Positions 23,050 to 28,826 of a stretch of DNA of 28,826 nucleotides are shown here, piece by piece. The translations under genes were made by a program, and so were the position numbers. The notes below the pieces were generated by a model, which saw only the letters and a list, made by a program, of their open reading frames with translations, was not told where the DNA came from and did no database searches. Position 1 is the first letter of the stretch. Each line of letters starts with the position of its first letter. Source of the DNA: Streptomyces chattanoogensis (GTDB lineage Bacteria; Actinomycetota; Actinomycetes; Streptomycetales; Streptomycetaceae). The stretch lies in the NCBI RefSeq assembly GCF_001294335.1, contig NZ_LGKG01000178.1, positions 1-28,826 on the forward strand. Reading direction: 5' to 3'.

Positions 23050-23964
23050 ATGACCACACCCACCATCGCCAAGACCGGCACCGCGGTCCTCGAAGCCTCC
23101 GGCGTCACCATGCGCTTCGGCGGCCTCACCGCCGTACGCGGCGTCGACCTCACCGTCGGCGCCGGCGAAATCGTCGGCCTCATCGGCCCCAACGGTGCCG
23201 GAAAAACCACCTTCTTCAACTGCCTCACCGGCCTCTACGTCCCCACCGAAGGCACCGTCAGCTACCAGGGCACCCGCCTCTCCCGCAAACCCCACCTCGT
23301 CACCCAGGCCGGCGTCGCCCGCACCTTCCAGAACATCCGCCTCTTCGCCAACATGACCGTCCTCGAAAACGTCCTCGTCGGCCGCCACACCCGCACCAAA
23401 GAAGGCCTCTGGTCCGCCCTCCTCCGCAGCCCCGGCTTCAAGAAAGCCGAGACCACGAGCGAGGAACGCGCCATGGAACTCCTCGAGTTCACCGGCCTCG
23501 CCCACAAACGCGACCACCTCGCCCGCAACCTCCCCTACGGCGAACAGCGCAAGCTGGAGATCGCACGGGCACTCGCCTCCGAACCGGGCCTGCTGCTGCT
23601 CGACGAACCGACGGCCGGCATGAACCCCCAGGAGACCCGCGCCACCGAGGAGCTGGTCTTCGCCATCCGGGACAAGGGCATCGCCGTCCTCCTCATCGAG
23701 CACGACATGCGCTTCGTCTTCAACCTCTGCGACCGCGTCGCCGTCCTCGTCCAGGGCGAAAAGCTCGTCGAAGGCACCTCCGACGTCGTCCAGGCCGACG
23801 AACGGGTCATCGCCGCCTACCTCGGCGAACCCTTCGAAGGCGACCCCGGCGAAGCCGAAGTCAGCGAAGTCGAGGCCGCGGAGGCCCACGCCGCACAAGC
23901 CGCCGCCGACCCCGACCCCGCCAGCACGGAGGACTCCGACGGCACCGAGGGAGGACCCCAGTGA
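23050..23964 (+). CDS. livG: Branched-chain amino acid ABC transporter ATP-binding protein LivG
   Basis: Cytosolic ATPase subunit of the importer, 304 residues. Walker A GPNGAGKT is at 46-53, the Q-loop is Q94 in RTFQNIRLF, the signature is LPYGEQ at 161-166 (the LivG-type variant of LSGGQ), Walker B LLLLDE is at 181-186, and the switch His is H218 in LLIEHDM. The conserved body ends near residue 260. It is followed by an acidic Glu/Asp/Ala/Pro tail of about 45 residues not found in E. coli LivG, probably disordered. The ATG lies 7 bp after livM, and the TGA overlaps the GTG of livF by 4 bp. Confidence 0.95.
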   Translation: MTTPTIAKTGTAVLEASGVTMRFGGLTAVRGVDLTVGAGEIVGLIGPNGAGKTTFFNCLTGLYVPTEGTVSYQGTRLSRKPHLVTQAGVARTFQNIRLFANMTVLENVLVGRHTRTKEGLWSALLRSPGFKKAETTSEERAMELLEFTGLAHKRDHLARNLPYGEQRKLEIARALASEPGLLLLDEPTAGMNPQETRATEELVFAIRDKGIAVLLIEHDMRFVFNLCDRVAVLVQGEKLVEGTSDVVQADERVIAAYLGEPFEGDPGEAEVSEVEAAEAHAAQAAADPDPASTEDSDGTEGGPQ

Positions 23965-24677
23965 CCGCACTGCTCGAGGTCGAGGACCTCCGCGTCGCCT
24001 ACGGCAAGATCGAAGCCGTCAAAGGCATCTCGTTCTCCGTCGAAGCCGGCCAGGCCGTCACCCTCATCGGCACCAACGGCGCCGGCAAGACGACCACCCT
24101 CCGCACCCTCTCCGGCCTCCTCAAGCCCACCTCCGGAAAGATCGTCTTCGACGGCAAGCCGCTCAACGGCGTCCCCGCCCACAAGATCGTCTCCCTCGGC
24201 CTCGCCCACTCCCCCGAAGGCCGACACATCTTCCCCCGCCTCACCATCGCCGAGAACCTCCAGCTCGGCGCCTTCCTCCGCAAGGACACCGCCGGCATCG
24301 AGGCCGACATCCGGCACGTCTACGACCTCTTCCCCATCCTCGGCGAACGCCGCAAACAAGCCTCCGGCACCCTCTCCGGCGGCGAACAGCAAATGCTCGC
24401 CATGGGCCGGGCCCTGATGTCCCGCCCCAAACTCCTCATGCTCGACGAACCCTCCATGGGGCTCTCCCCGATCATGATGCAGAAAATCATGGCAACCATC
24501 CGCGAACTCCGCTCCCAGGGCACCACCATCCTGCTCGTCGAACAGAACGCCCAGGCCGCCCTCTCCCTCGCCGACCAGGCCCACGTCATGGAGATCGGCC
24601 GGATCTCCCTCTCCGGCAGCGGCCACTCCCTCCTCCACGACGAATCCGTCCGCAAGGCCTACCTCGGCGAGGACTGA
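23961..24677 (+). CDS. livF: Branched-chain amino acid ABC transporter ATP-binding protein LivF
   Basis: Second ATPase subunit, 238 residues, forming a heterodimer with LivG under the LivH/LivM permeases. Walker A GTNGAGKT is at 37-44, the canonical signature LSGGEQ is at 138-143, and Walker B LLMLDE is at 158-163. LLVEQNAQAA replaces the usual switch His by Gln/Asn, which is normal in LivF. The ENLQLGAFLR and HSPEGRHIFPRLTI segments are also LivF-specific. The GTG start at 23961 overlaps the livG stop (GTGA), with GGGAGG 6-7 bases before it. It is the last gene of the operon, followed by a strong bidirectional terminator. Confidence 0.95.
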   Translation: MTALLEVEDLRVAYGKIEAVKGISFSVEAGQAVTLIGTNGAGKTTTLRTLSGLLKPTSGKIVFDGKPLNGVPAHKIVSLGLAHSPEGRHIFPRLTIAENLQLGAFLRKDTAGIEADIRHVYDLFPILGERRKQASGTLSGGEQQMLAMGRALMSRPKLLMLDEPSMGLSPIMMQKIMATIRELRSQGTTILLVEQNAQAALSLADQAHVMEIGRISLSGSGHSLLHDESVRKAYLGED

Positions 24678-24694
24678 CCCCCACCCACACGACT

Positions 24695-24730
24695 GCGGCC
24701 CCGTACCGGTCACCACCGGTACGGGGCCGC
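24695..24730. terminator. Bidirectional terminator between livF and the response regulator
   Basis: A perfect 16-bp inverted repeat (24695-24710 with 24715-24730) with a 4-base loop. It lies 17 bp from the livF stop and 19 bp from the stop of the convergent regulator gene, so it can serve both. Confidence 0.88.
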
Positions 24731-24749
24731 TCACGCACACAGGGCGCGG

Positions 24750-25409
24750 CTACTCTTCCTTCTTCTTCTGCTGCTTCTTCTCTTCCGCATCCTCGATGAC
24801 CGCCTCGGCCACCTGCTGCATCGACAGCCGCCGGTCCATCGACGTCTTCTGGATCCACCGGAACGCGGCCGGCTCCGTCAGCCCGTACTGCGTCTGCAGA
24901 ATGCTCTTCGCACGGTCCACCAGCTTCCGCGTCTCCAGCCGCTGGGTGAGGTCGGCGACCTCCTTCTCCAGCGTCTTCAGCTCGGTGAACCGGCTCACCG
25001 CCATCTCGATCGCCGGCACCACATCGCTCTTCGAGAACGGCTTCACCAGATACGCCATCGCACCGGCGTCCCGGGCCCGCTCCACCAGCTCACGCTGCGA
25101 GAACGCGGTCAGCATCAGCACCGGCGCGATGCTCTCCTCGGCGATCTTCTCCGCCGCCGAGATACCGTCAAGCACCGGCATCTTCACATCCAGGATCACC
25201 AGATCGGGCCGGTGCTCCCGGGCCAGCTCCACGGCCGTCTGCCCGTCCCCGGCCTCACCGACGACGGTGTAGCCCTCCTCCTCCAGCATCTCTTTGAGAT
25301 CGAGACGGATGAGGGCCTCGTCCTCGGCGATCACGACGCGCGTGGTCAGCGGCGGGACGTGCGACTGATCGTCGTCGGTGACGGGCTGCTCGGGCTCGGC
25401 GGCGCTCAC
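24750..25409 (-). CDS. pdtaR: Response regulator with ANTAR RNA-binding output domain (PdtaR-like)
   Basis: A 219-residue two-domain regulator. The receiver domain (about 24-140) has the acidic pair D30-E31, phospho-acceptor D74 in VILDVKMP, T101 and K123 in LVKPFSK. A short coiled-coil linker (FTELKTLEKEVADLTQRLE) leads to an ANTAR domain (about 150-208) with the typical RKLVDRAKSILQ and DRRLSMQQVAEAVI helices. ANTAR proteins bind paired hexaloop hairpins in nascent RNA and prevent termination; phosphorylation of the receiver promotes dimerisation. It closely resembles M. tuberculosis Rv1626 (PdtaR), whose kinase PdtaS is encoded elsewhere, and no kinase gene is adjacent here either. The GTG start has GAGGAG 5 bases upstream. 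It ends in a Lys/Glu/Gln-rich tail. It is convergent with livF; the context does not show its RNA targets. Confidence 0.92.
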   Translation of the reverse strand: MSAAEPEQPVTDDDQSHVPPLTTRVVIAEDEALIRLDLKEMLEEEGYTVVGEAGDGQTAVELAREHRPDLVILDVKMPVLDGISAAEKIAEESIAPVLMLTAFSQRELVERARDAGAMAYLVKPFSKSDVVPAIEMAVSRFTELKTLEKEVADLTQRLETRKLVDRAKSILQTQYGLTEPAAFRWIQKTSMDRRLSMQQVAEAVIEDAEEKKQQKKKEE

Positions 25410-25497
25410 GGGACTCCTCGTTCCAGGCAGGTGGTGCGATTGCAGCCTACCTAGAGGCGGGCACCGGCGGTGACCCGGTACACTCGCGGAGTACCTG

Positions 25498-25581
25498 GCC
25501 GGGTTGGCGGAACAGGCTTACGCGGATGTCTCAAACACATCTGTCCGAGAGGACATACGGGTTCGAATCCCGTACCCGGCA
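25498..25581 (+). tRNA. tRNA-Leu (anticodon CAA)
   Basis: Class II tRNA of 84 nt. The acceptor arms are GCCGGGT (25498-25504) and ACCCGGC (25574-25580), with discriminator A25581. The anticodon stem is GATGT/ACATC around the loop CTCAAAC, giving anticodon CAA, which reads UUG. It has a long variable arm (GTCC-GAGA-GGAC) as required for tRNA-Leu, and a T arm CGGG-TTCGAAT-CCCG. The CCA end is not fully encoded. A TACACT hexamer at 25479-25484 may be the -10 element. A U-tailed terminator follows at once. Confidence 0.95.
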
Positions 25582-25589
25582 CCTTGATA

Positions 25590-25625
25590 AGCGGAGGCTC
25601 ACGATCGCGTGAACCTCCGCTTTTT
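25590..25625 (+). terminator. Intrinsic terminator of tRNA-Leu
   Basis: A 14-base inverted repeat (25590-25603 with 25608-25621, one mismatch, 4-base loop) followed directly by a run of T. A textbook stem plus U tail, unusual in this window, where other hairpins lack U tails. Confidence 0.9.
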
Positions 25626-25721
25626 CGCTACCCGTGGCAACGAGACGTGACGCACAGTGGCTGCATGTAGGACATCAGCACACGCAAGCGGGCCCTCGCG
25701 CTGCTGAGCCAGGGCCGCAGC

Positions 25722-26447
25722 TTGAATTCGGTCAGCAACGAGACGGGGATATCTCGGGCCGCGCTCCGCTCCTGGAAACAGCGAATCGAGCCGCTGCCAC
25801 GTATGCGAGTCCAGGCAGAGCCGTGCACCCGCTGCCAGCGCTCCCCGGAGCCGCCCGAGAGTGCAAGCGAATACTCCTACCTTCTCGGCTTGTACCTGGG
25901 CGACGGCTGCGTCAGCGCTCACCCACGTACCGGGTACTACCTCCGCGTCGCCTGCGCAGACGCCTGGCCTGGCCTGGTGGACGCCTGCGAGGCCGCCATG
26001 TGCGCAGTCAATCCCACTCGGAGCGCCTACCGTGTTCAGGCCCAGGGCTGCGTATCCGTGGTCAGCTACAGCCAACACTGGCCGTGCCTCTTCCCCCAGC
26101 ACGGGCCCGGCAAGAAGCACGAGCGGCTGATCGCCCTGGATGCCTGGCAACAGCAGATTGTGGACGAACACCCCTGGGAGTTCATCCGCGGGCTGATCCA
26201 CTCCGACGGGTGCCGGATCACCAACTGGGCAACCAGGGTGGTGGGCGGGGAGCGCAAGCGCTACGAATACCCGCGGTACTTCTTCACCAACACGTCCGCC
26301 GACATCATTCGGCTCTTCACGGACGTCCTCGACAGGGTCGGCGTCGAATGGAAGTCCGCGCGGCATTCCCGTAAAGCGGTGAACGTCTCCATCGCCCGCA
26401 AGGCCTCCGTCGCCCTCATGGACCGACACATCGGGCCGAAGTACTGA
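25722..26447 (+). CDS. HTH plus LAGLIDADG-fold protein (homing-endonuclease-like), start uncertain
   Basis: A protein of 241 residues from the TTG at 25722. Two LAGLIDADG-like motifs, LLGLYLGDG (54-62) and FIRGLIHSDG (154-163), stand about 100 residues apart, as in single-chain double-motif homing endonucleases; both keep the acidic residue before the final Gly. The N terminus has a helix-turn-helix (VSNETGISRAALRSWKQR) and a CxxC pair (C35, C38). The combination of HTH and LAGLIDADG fold recalls the actinobacterial regulator WhiA in reverse order, so a domesticated DNA-binding role is also possible. The frame continues upstream as DISTRKRALALLSQGRS, which I recall as part of relatives, but there it meets TAG (25668-25670) right after an ATG (25665). 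No ordinary start precedes it, so the gene may be damaged or use TTG 25722. Codon use is less C/G-biased than in its neighbours. It sits behind tRNA-Leu and converges on pyk. Confidence 0.7.
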   Translation: MNSVSNETGISRAALRSWKQRIEPLPRMRVQAEPCTRCQRSPEPPESASEYSYLLGLYLGDGCVSAHPRTGYYLRVACADAWPGLVDACEAAMCAVNPTRSAYRVQAQGCVSVVSYSQHWPCLFPQHGPGKKHERLIALDAWQQQIVDEHPWEFIRGLIHSDGCRITNWATRVVGGERKRYEYPRYFFTNTSADIIRLFTDVLDRVGVEWKSARHSRKAVNVSIARKASVALMDRHIGPKY

Positions 26448-26501
26448 CAGGGACGGCAGTCAGATACCTCGGCCCAGCGCATACGGGGGCGCAACTACAG
26501 G

Positions 26502-27938
26502 CTACTTCGGGGAGTCGTCCTCGCCGATGTGGTGGACGCGGACGAGGTTGGTGGAGCCGGGGACGCCGGGCGGGGAGCCGGCGGTGATGATGACGACGTC
26601 GCCCTTCTGGCAGCGGCCGATCTTCAGGAGCTGCTCGTCGACCTGGGCGACCATCTCGTCGGTGGAGTTGACGGTCGGGCCGAGGAAGGTCTCCACGCCC
26701 CAGCTGACGTTGAGCTGGGAGCGGGTGGCGGCGTCGGGGGTGAAGGCGAGGAGGGGGATCGGGGAGCGGTAGCGGGAGAGGCGGCGGACGGTGTCGCCGG
26801 ACTGGGTGAAGGCGACGAGGAACTTGGCGCCGAGGAAGTCGCCCATTTCGGCGGCGGCGCGGGCGACGGCGCCGCCCTGGGTGCGGGGCTTGCTGCGTTC
26901 GGTGAGGGGCGGGAGGCCCTTGGCGAGGATGTCCTCCTCGGCCGCCTCGACGATGCGGCTCATCGTTTTGACGGTTTCCGTCGGGTATTTGCCGACGCTG
27001 GTTTCGCCGGAGAGCATGACGGCGTCGGTGCCGTCGATGACGGCGTTGGCGACGTCGGAGGCCTCGGCGCGGGTGGGCCGGGAGTTGTCGATCATCGAGT
27101 CGAGCATCTGGGTCGCGACGATGACCGGTTTGGCGTTGCGCTTGGCCAGTTTGATGGCGCGTTTCTGGACGATCGGGACGGTTTCCAGGGGCATTTCGAC
27201 GCCGAGGTCGCCGCGGGCGACCATGATGCCGTCGAAGGCGGCGACGATGTCGTCGATGTTGTCGACGGCCTGGGGCTTTTCGACCTTGGCGATGACGGGG
27301 AGGAAGCGGTCCTCCTCGCGCATGATGCGGTGGACGTCCTTGATGTCGTGGCCGCTGCGGACGAAGGACAGGGCGATGATGTCGGCGCCGGTGCGCAGGG
27401 CCCAGCGGAGGTCGTCCTGGTCCTTTTCGGAGAGGGCGGGGACGGATACGGCGACGCCGGGGAGGTTGAGGCCTTTGTGGTCGGAGACCATGCCTCCTTC
27501 GATGACTTTGGTGTGGACCCGGGGGCCGGTGACGCCGGTGACCTCGAGGGTCACTTTGCCGTCGTCGACGAGGATGCGTTCGCCGGGGGTGACGTCGTCG
27601 GCGAGGCCGGCGTAGGTGGTGCCGCAGAGGCGGCGGTCGCCTTGGACGGACGGTTCGACGGTGATGGTGAACTCGTCGTCGCGTTCGAGAAGTACGGGGC
27701 CTTCGTGGAATCGGCCGAGGCGGATCTTCGGACCTTGAAGGTCGGCGAGGACGCCGACGCTGCGGCGGGTTTCTTCGGACGCTTTGCGGACCCGTTCGTA
27801 GCGCGCTTCGTGGTCGGCGTAGGTGCCGTGGCTGAGGTTGAAGCGGGCGATGTCCATTCCGGCGTCGACGAGGGCTTTGATCTGCTCGTACGAGTCGGTG
27901 GCGGGTCCCAGTGTGCAGACGATTTTTGCTCGGCGCAT
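26502..27938 (-). CDS. pyk: Pyruvate kinase
   Basis: Catalyses phosphoenolpyruvate plus ADP to pyruvate plus ATP, the last step of glycolysis, in the cytosol; normally a tetramer. The 478 residues cover the full family length. The start is MRRAKIVCTLGPAT with the substrate-site RFNLSHG at 32-38; the flexible B domain runs from about 71 to 168. The catalytic Lys is K218 in AKVEKPQ, with E220 and D244 (ARGDLGVEMP) as metal ligands, then PVIVATQMLDSMI and the RAEASDVANAVIDGTDAVMLSGE signature. A C domain (about 340-478) follows with the allosteric site region. The ATG at 27938 has a weak ribosome site, and a palindrome sits 17-30 bp upstream. It converges on the LAGLIDADG-like gene, leaving only 54 bp between stops; no clear terminator is seen there. 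Streptomyces often has two pyk genes, and this could be either. Confidence 0.97.
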   Translation of the reverse strand: MRRAKIVCTLGPATDSYEQIKALVDAGMDIARFNLSHGTYADHEARYERVRKASEETRRSVGVLADLQGPKIRLGRFHEGPVLLERDDEFTITVEPSVQGDRRLCGTTYAGLADDVTPGERILVDDGKVTLEVTGVTGPRVHTKVIEGGMVSDHKGLNLPGVAVSVPALSEKDQDDLRWALRTGADIIALSFVRSGHDIKDVHRIMREEDRFLPVIAKVEKPQAVDNIDDIVAAFDGIMVARGDLGVEMPLETVPIVQKRAIKLAKRNAKPVIVATQMLDSMIDNSRPTRAEASDVANAVIDGTDAVMLSGETSVGKYPTETVKTMSRIVEAAEEDILAKGLPPLTERSKPRTQGGAVARAAAEMGDFLGAKFLVAFTQSGDTVRRLSRYRSPIPLLAFTPDAATRSQLNVSWGVETFLGPTVNSTDEMVAQVDEQLLKIGRCQKGDVVIITAGSPPGVPGSTNLVRVHHIGEDDSPK

Positions 27939-27954
27939 GGTTCGACCCTATGCA

Positions 27955-27968
27955 CTACCGGGCGGTAG
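27955..27968. promoter_or_regulatory. Palindrome just upstream of pyk
   Basis: CTACCG-GG-CGGTAG, a perfect 6-2-6 inverted repeat whose near edge is 17 bp from the pyk start codon. The placement suggests an operator or a leader hairpin. No regulator is identified. Confidence 0.5.
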
Positions 27969-28060
27969 GGAACGGGGAAGAAGTGACAGCCCAACGACCG
28001 TCGGATGAAAGGGTGTTGACAAGTATTGGAATGGGCGTGGGGGTGCTCTGATGAGCGGAT

Positions 28061-28096
28061 TTCCGGCCCTGTGGGGTGTGGTCTCACAGGGCGGAA
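28061..28096 (-). terminator. Terminator hairpin of the SIMPL-domain gene
   Basis: An inverted repeat with 12 paired bases and one bulged G (28061-28073 with 28085-28096), and an 11-base loop. It lies 36 bp beyond the stop codon of the minus-strand SIMPL gene and before the pyk promoter region. Confidence 0.55.
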
Positions 28097-28131
28097 CGGT
28101 CATGGCGCGGACGGTCGGAGTGCCGGGCGGC

Positions 28132-28826
28132 TCACAGTGCGGGGCGGGTCATGGTGAAGCGTGCGTTGATGTTGGCGTAGACGGTCTGGCGCTGGGGCTG
28201 GAGGTCGAGGGCGGGGGCGCCGCCGGCGGGGCCGCCGGGGTTGGCCGGGGCCGGGGGTGCGCCGTAGCCGGCCATGGCGGGCGGGGCGACGGGGGCGGTG
28301 TTCTCGGCGCCGAGGTCGGCGAGTTCGACGATGGCGTCGAGGCGGGCGCCGAGGGCTTCGGCGTATTCGCGGGCGCGCTGGACGGCTTCGTGTACTGCTT
28401 GGGTGCGGGCGGTGCGGTGGGCGGGTGAGTCGGGGCGCAGGGCCCACCAGGGGCCGGCGACGTGGGTGAGGTCGAGGTCGCCGAGGCGGGTGGTGAGTTC
28501 GCCGAGGGCGGTGAAGTCGTCGAGGGTGGCGGTGAGGGTGACGCTGCCGTGGTAGGCGCGGATACGTTCGTTGCGGCCGTTGTAGGTGAGCTGGGGGTGG
28601 ATGCTGAAGGCGCCGGTTTCGAGCTTTTCGACGGCGGGGCCGTAGCTCTTGATGAGGGCGAGGGCCTCGTTGTTGCGGCGGGTGAGGTCGGTGAGGGCGG
28701 TGTTGCGGTCGGTGCCGCGGGCGGTGACGGTGACGAAGATGCGGGCGATTTCGGGGTCGACTTCGAGGCGGGCTTCGCCGCGTACCGCGAGGCGGGGGGT
28801 GTCGGGGGTGCCGTAGGGCAGGGGGG
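28132..28826 (-). CDS. SIMPL domain (DUF541) protein, 5' end outside the window
   Basis: The 3' 230 codons of a gene whose start lies past the right edge, probably by only a few residues. The visible part has the SIMPL/DUF541 pattern: RLAVRGEARLEVDPEIARIFVTVTA at the N side, the alternating helix with NEALALIKSYG, then LTYNGRNERIRAYHGSVTLTATL, and a helix with RAREYAEALGARLD. The C-terminal part has a Pro/Ala/Gly-rich insert before LDLQPQRQTVYANINARFTM, the last strand. The family is named after a mammalian signalling protein; the bacterial members (for example E. coli YggE, linked to oxidative stress) form oligomeric assemblies, and their role is poorly known. No signal peptide is visible, but the extreme N terminus is missing. 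A hairpin terminator follows the stop. Confidence 0.85.
   Translation of the reverse strand, partial: PLPYGTPDTPRLAVRGEARLEVDPEIARIFVTVTARGTDRNTALTDLTRRNNEALALIKSYGPAVEKLETGAFSIHPQLTYNGRNERIRAYHGSVTLTATLDDFTALGELTTRLGDLDLTHVAGPWWALRPDSPAHRTARTQAVHEAVQRAREYAEALGARLDAIVELADLGAENTAPVAPPAMAGYGAPPAPANPGGPAGGAPALDLQPQRQTVYANINARFTMTRPAL

Noticed and set aside
25722..25724. Functional link between the TTG start and the adjacent tRNA-Leu(CAA), which reads UUG
   Set aside because: Initiation at TTG uses initiator tRNA, so the coincidence has no mechanistic basis.
25498..26501. Integrated element flanked by a duplicated tRNA 3' end (att sites)
   Set aside because: No second copy of the T arm or acceptor end is seen before pyk, and no integrase is present.
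28016..28044. Plus-strand promoter starting with a perfect TTGACA at 28016-28021
   Set aside because: No -10 hexamer occurs at 16-19 bp spacing (the region is G-rich), and no plus-strand gene follows.

Overview
This is chromosomal DNA from a high-GC actinobacterium, most probably Streptomyces. The evidence is very high GC with G/C-ending codons, frequent GTG starts, actinobacterial forms of housekeeping genes (rpsA, coaE, polA, pyk), and genus-typical small or lineage-specific proteins (SPW_0924-like peptide, DUF3068, DUF4184, PAC2). From memory the gene order resembles the conserved core around rpsA, polA, liv and pyk in Streptomyces coelicolor; this was not checked by a search.

Layout. Positions 1-4660 read mostly on the minus strand: a TPR protein, a cupin protein, coaE (last step of CoA synthesis), a PAC2-family protein and rpsA (ribosomal protein S1), which has a good sigma-70-like promoter and a leader of about 200 nt. 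Positions 5025-8395 are a plus-strand pair with overlapping stop and start: a SAM methyltransferase and the DEAH helicase HrpB. Positions 8382-11494 return to the minus strand: DUF3068, a 44-aa SPW_0924-like peptide and a secreted lytic transglycosylase with C-terminal Ig-like domains. A DUF4184 membrane protein (plus) converges on polA (minus, DNA polymerase I), which is divergent from a FdhF/YdeP-type molybdopterin oxidoreductase and a hotdog thioesterase. Positions 18931-24677 hold a complete branched-chain amino-acid ABC operon: lipoprotein SBP, LivH, LivM, LivG and LivF. A bidirectional terminator separates it from a minus-strand PdtaR-like response regulator with an RNA-binding ANTAR domain. 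Next come tRNA-Leu(CAA) with a U-tailed terminator, a probable LAGLIDADG-fold protein with an N-terminal helix-turn-helix, pyruvate kinase (minus), and the 3' part of a SIMPL (DUF541) gene that runs off the window.

Most of the window is conserved core. The least ordinary part is 25.5-26.5 kb. A gene with a less GC-biased codon pattern than its neighbours, carrying two LAGLIDADG-like motifs and an HTH, sits directly behind a tRNA gene. Its expected start region reads ATG-TAG-GAC, so the conserved N-terminal frame has no ordinary start codon. Other points worth checking are an intercistronic hairpin between the liv binding protein and its permeases, palindromes just upstream of pyk, coaE and the SPW_0924/DUF3068 pair, a tandem 20-bp repeat next to coaE, and a G-quadruplex-type tract at the left edge.
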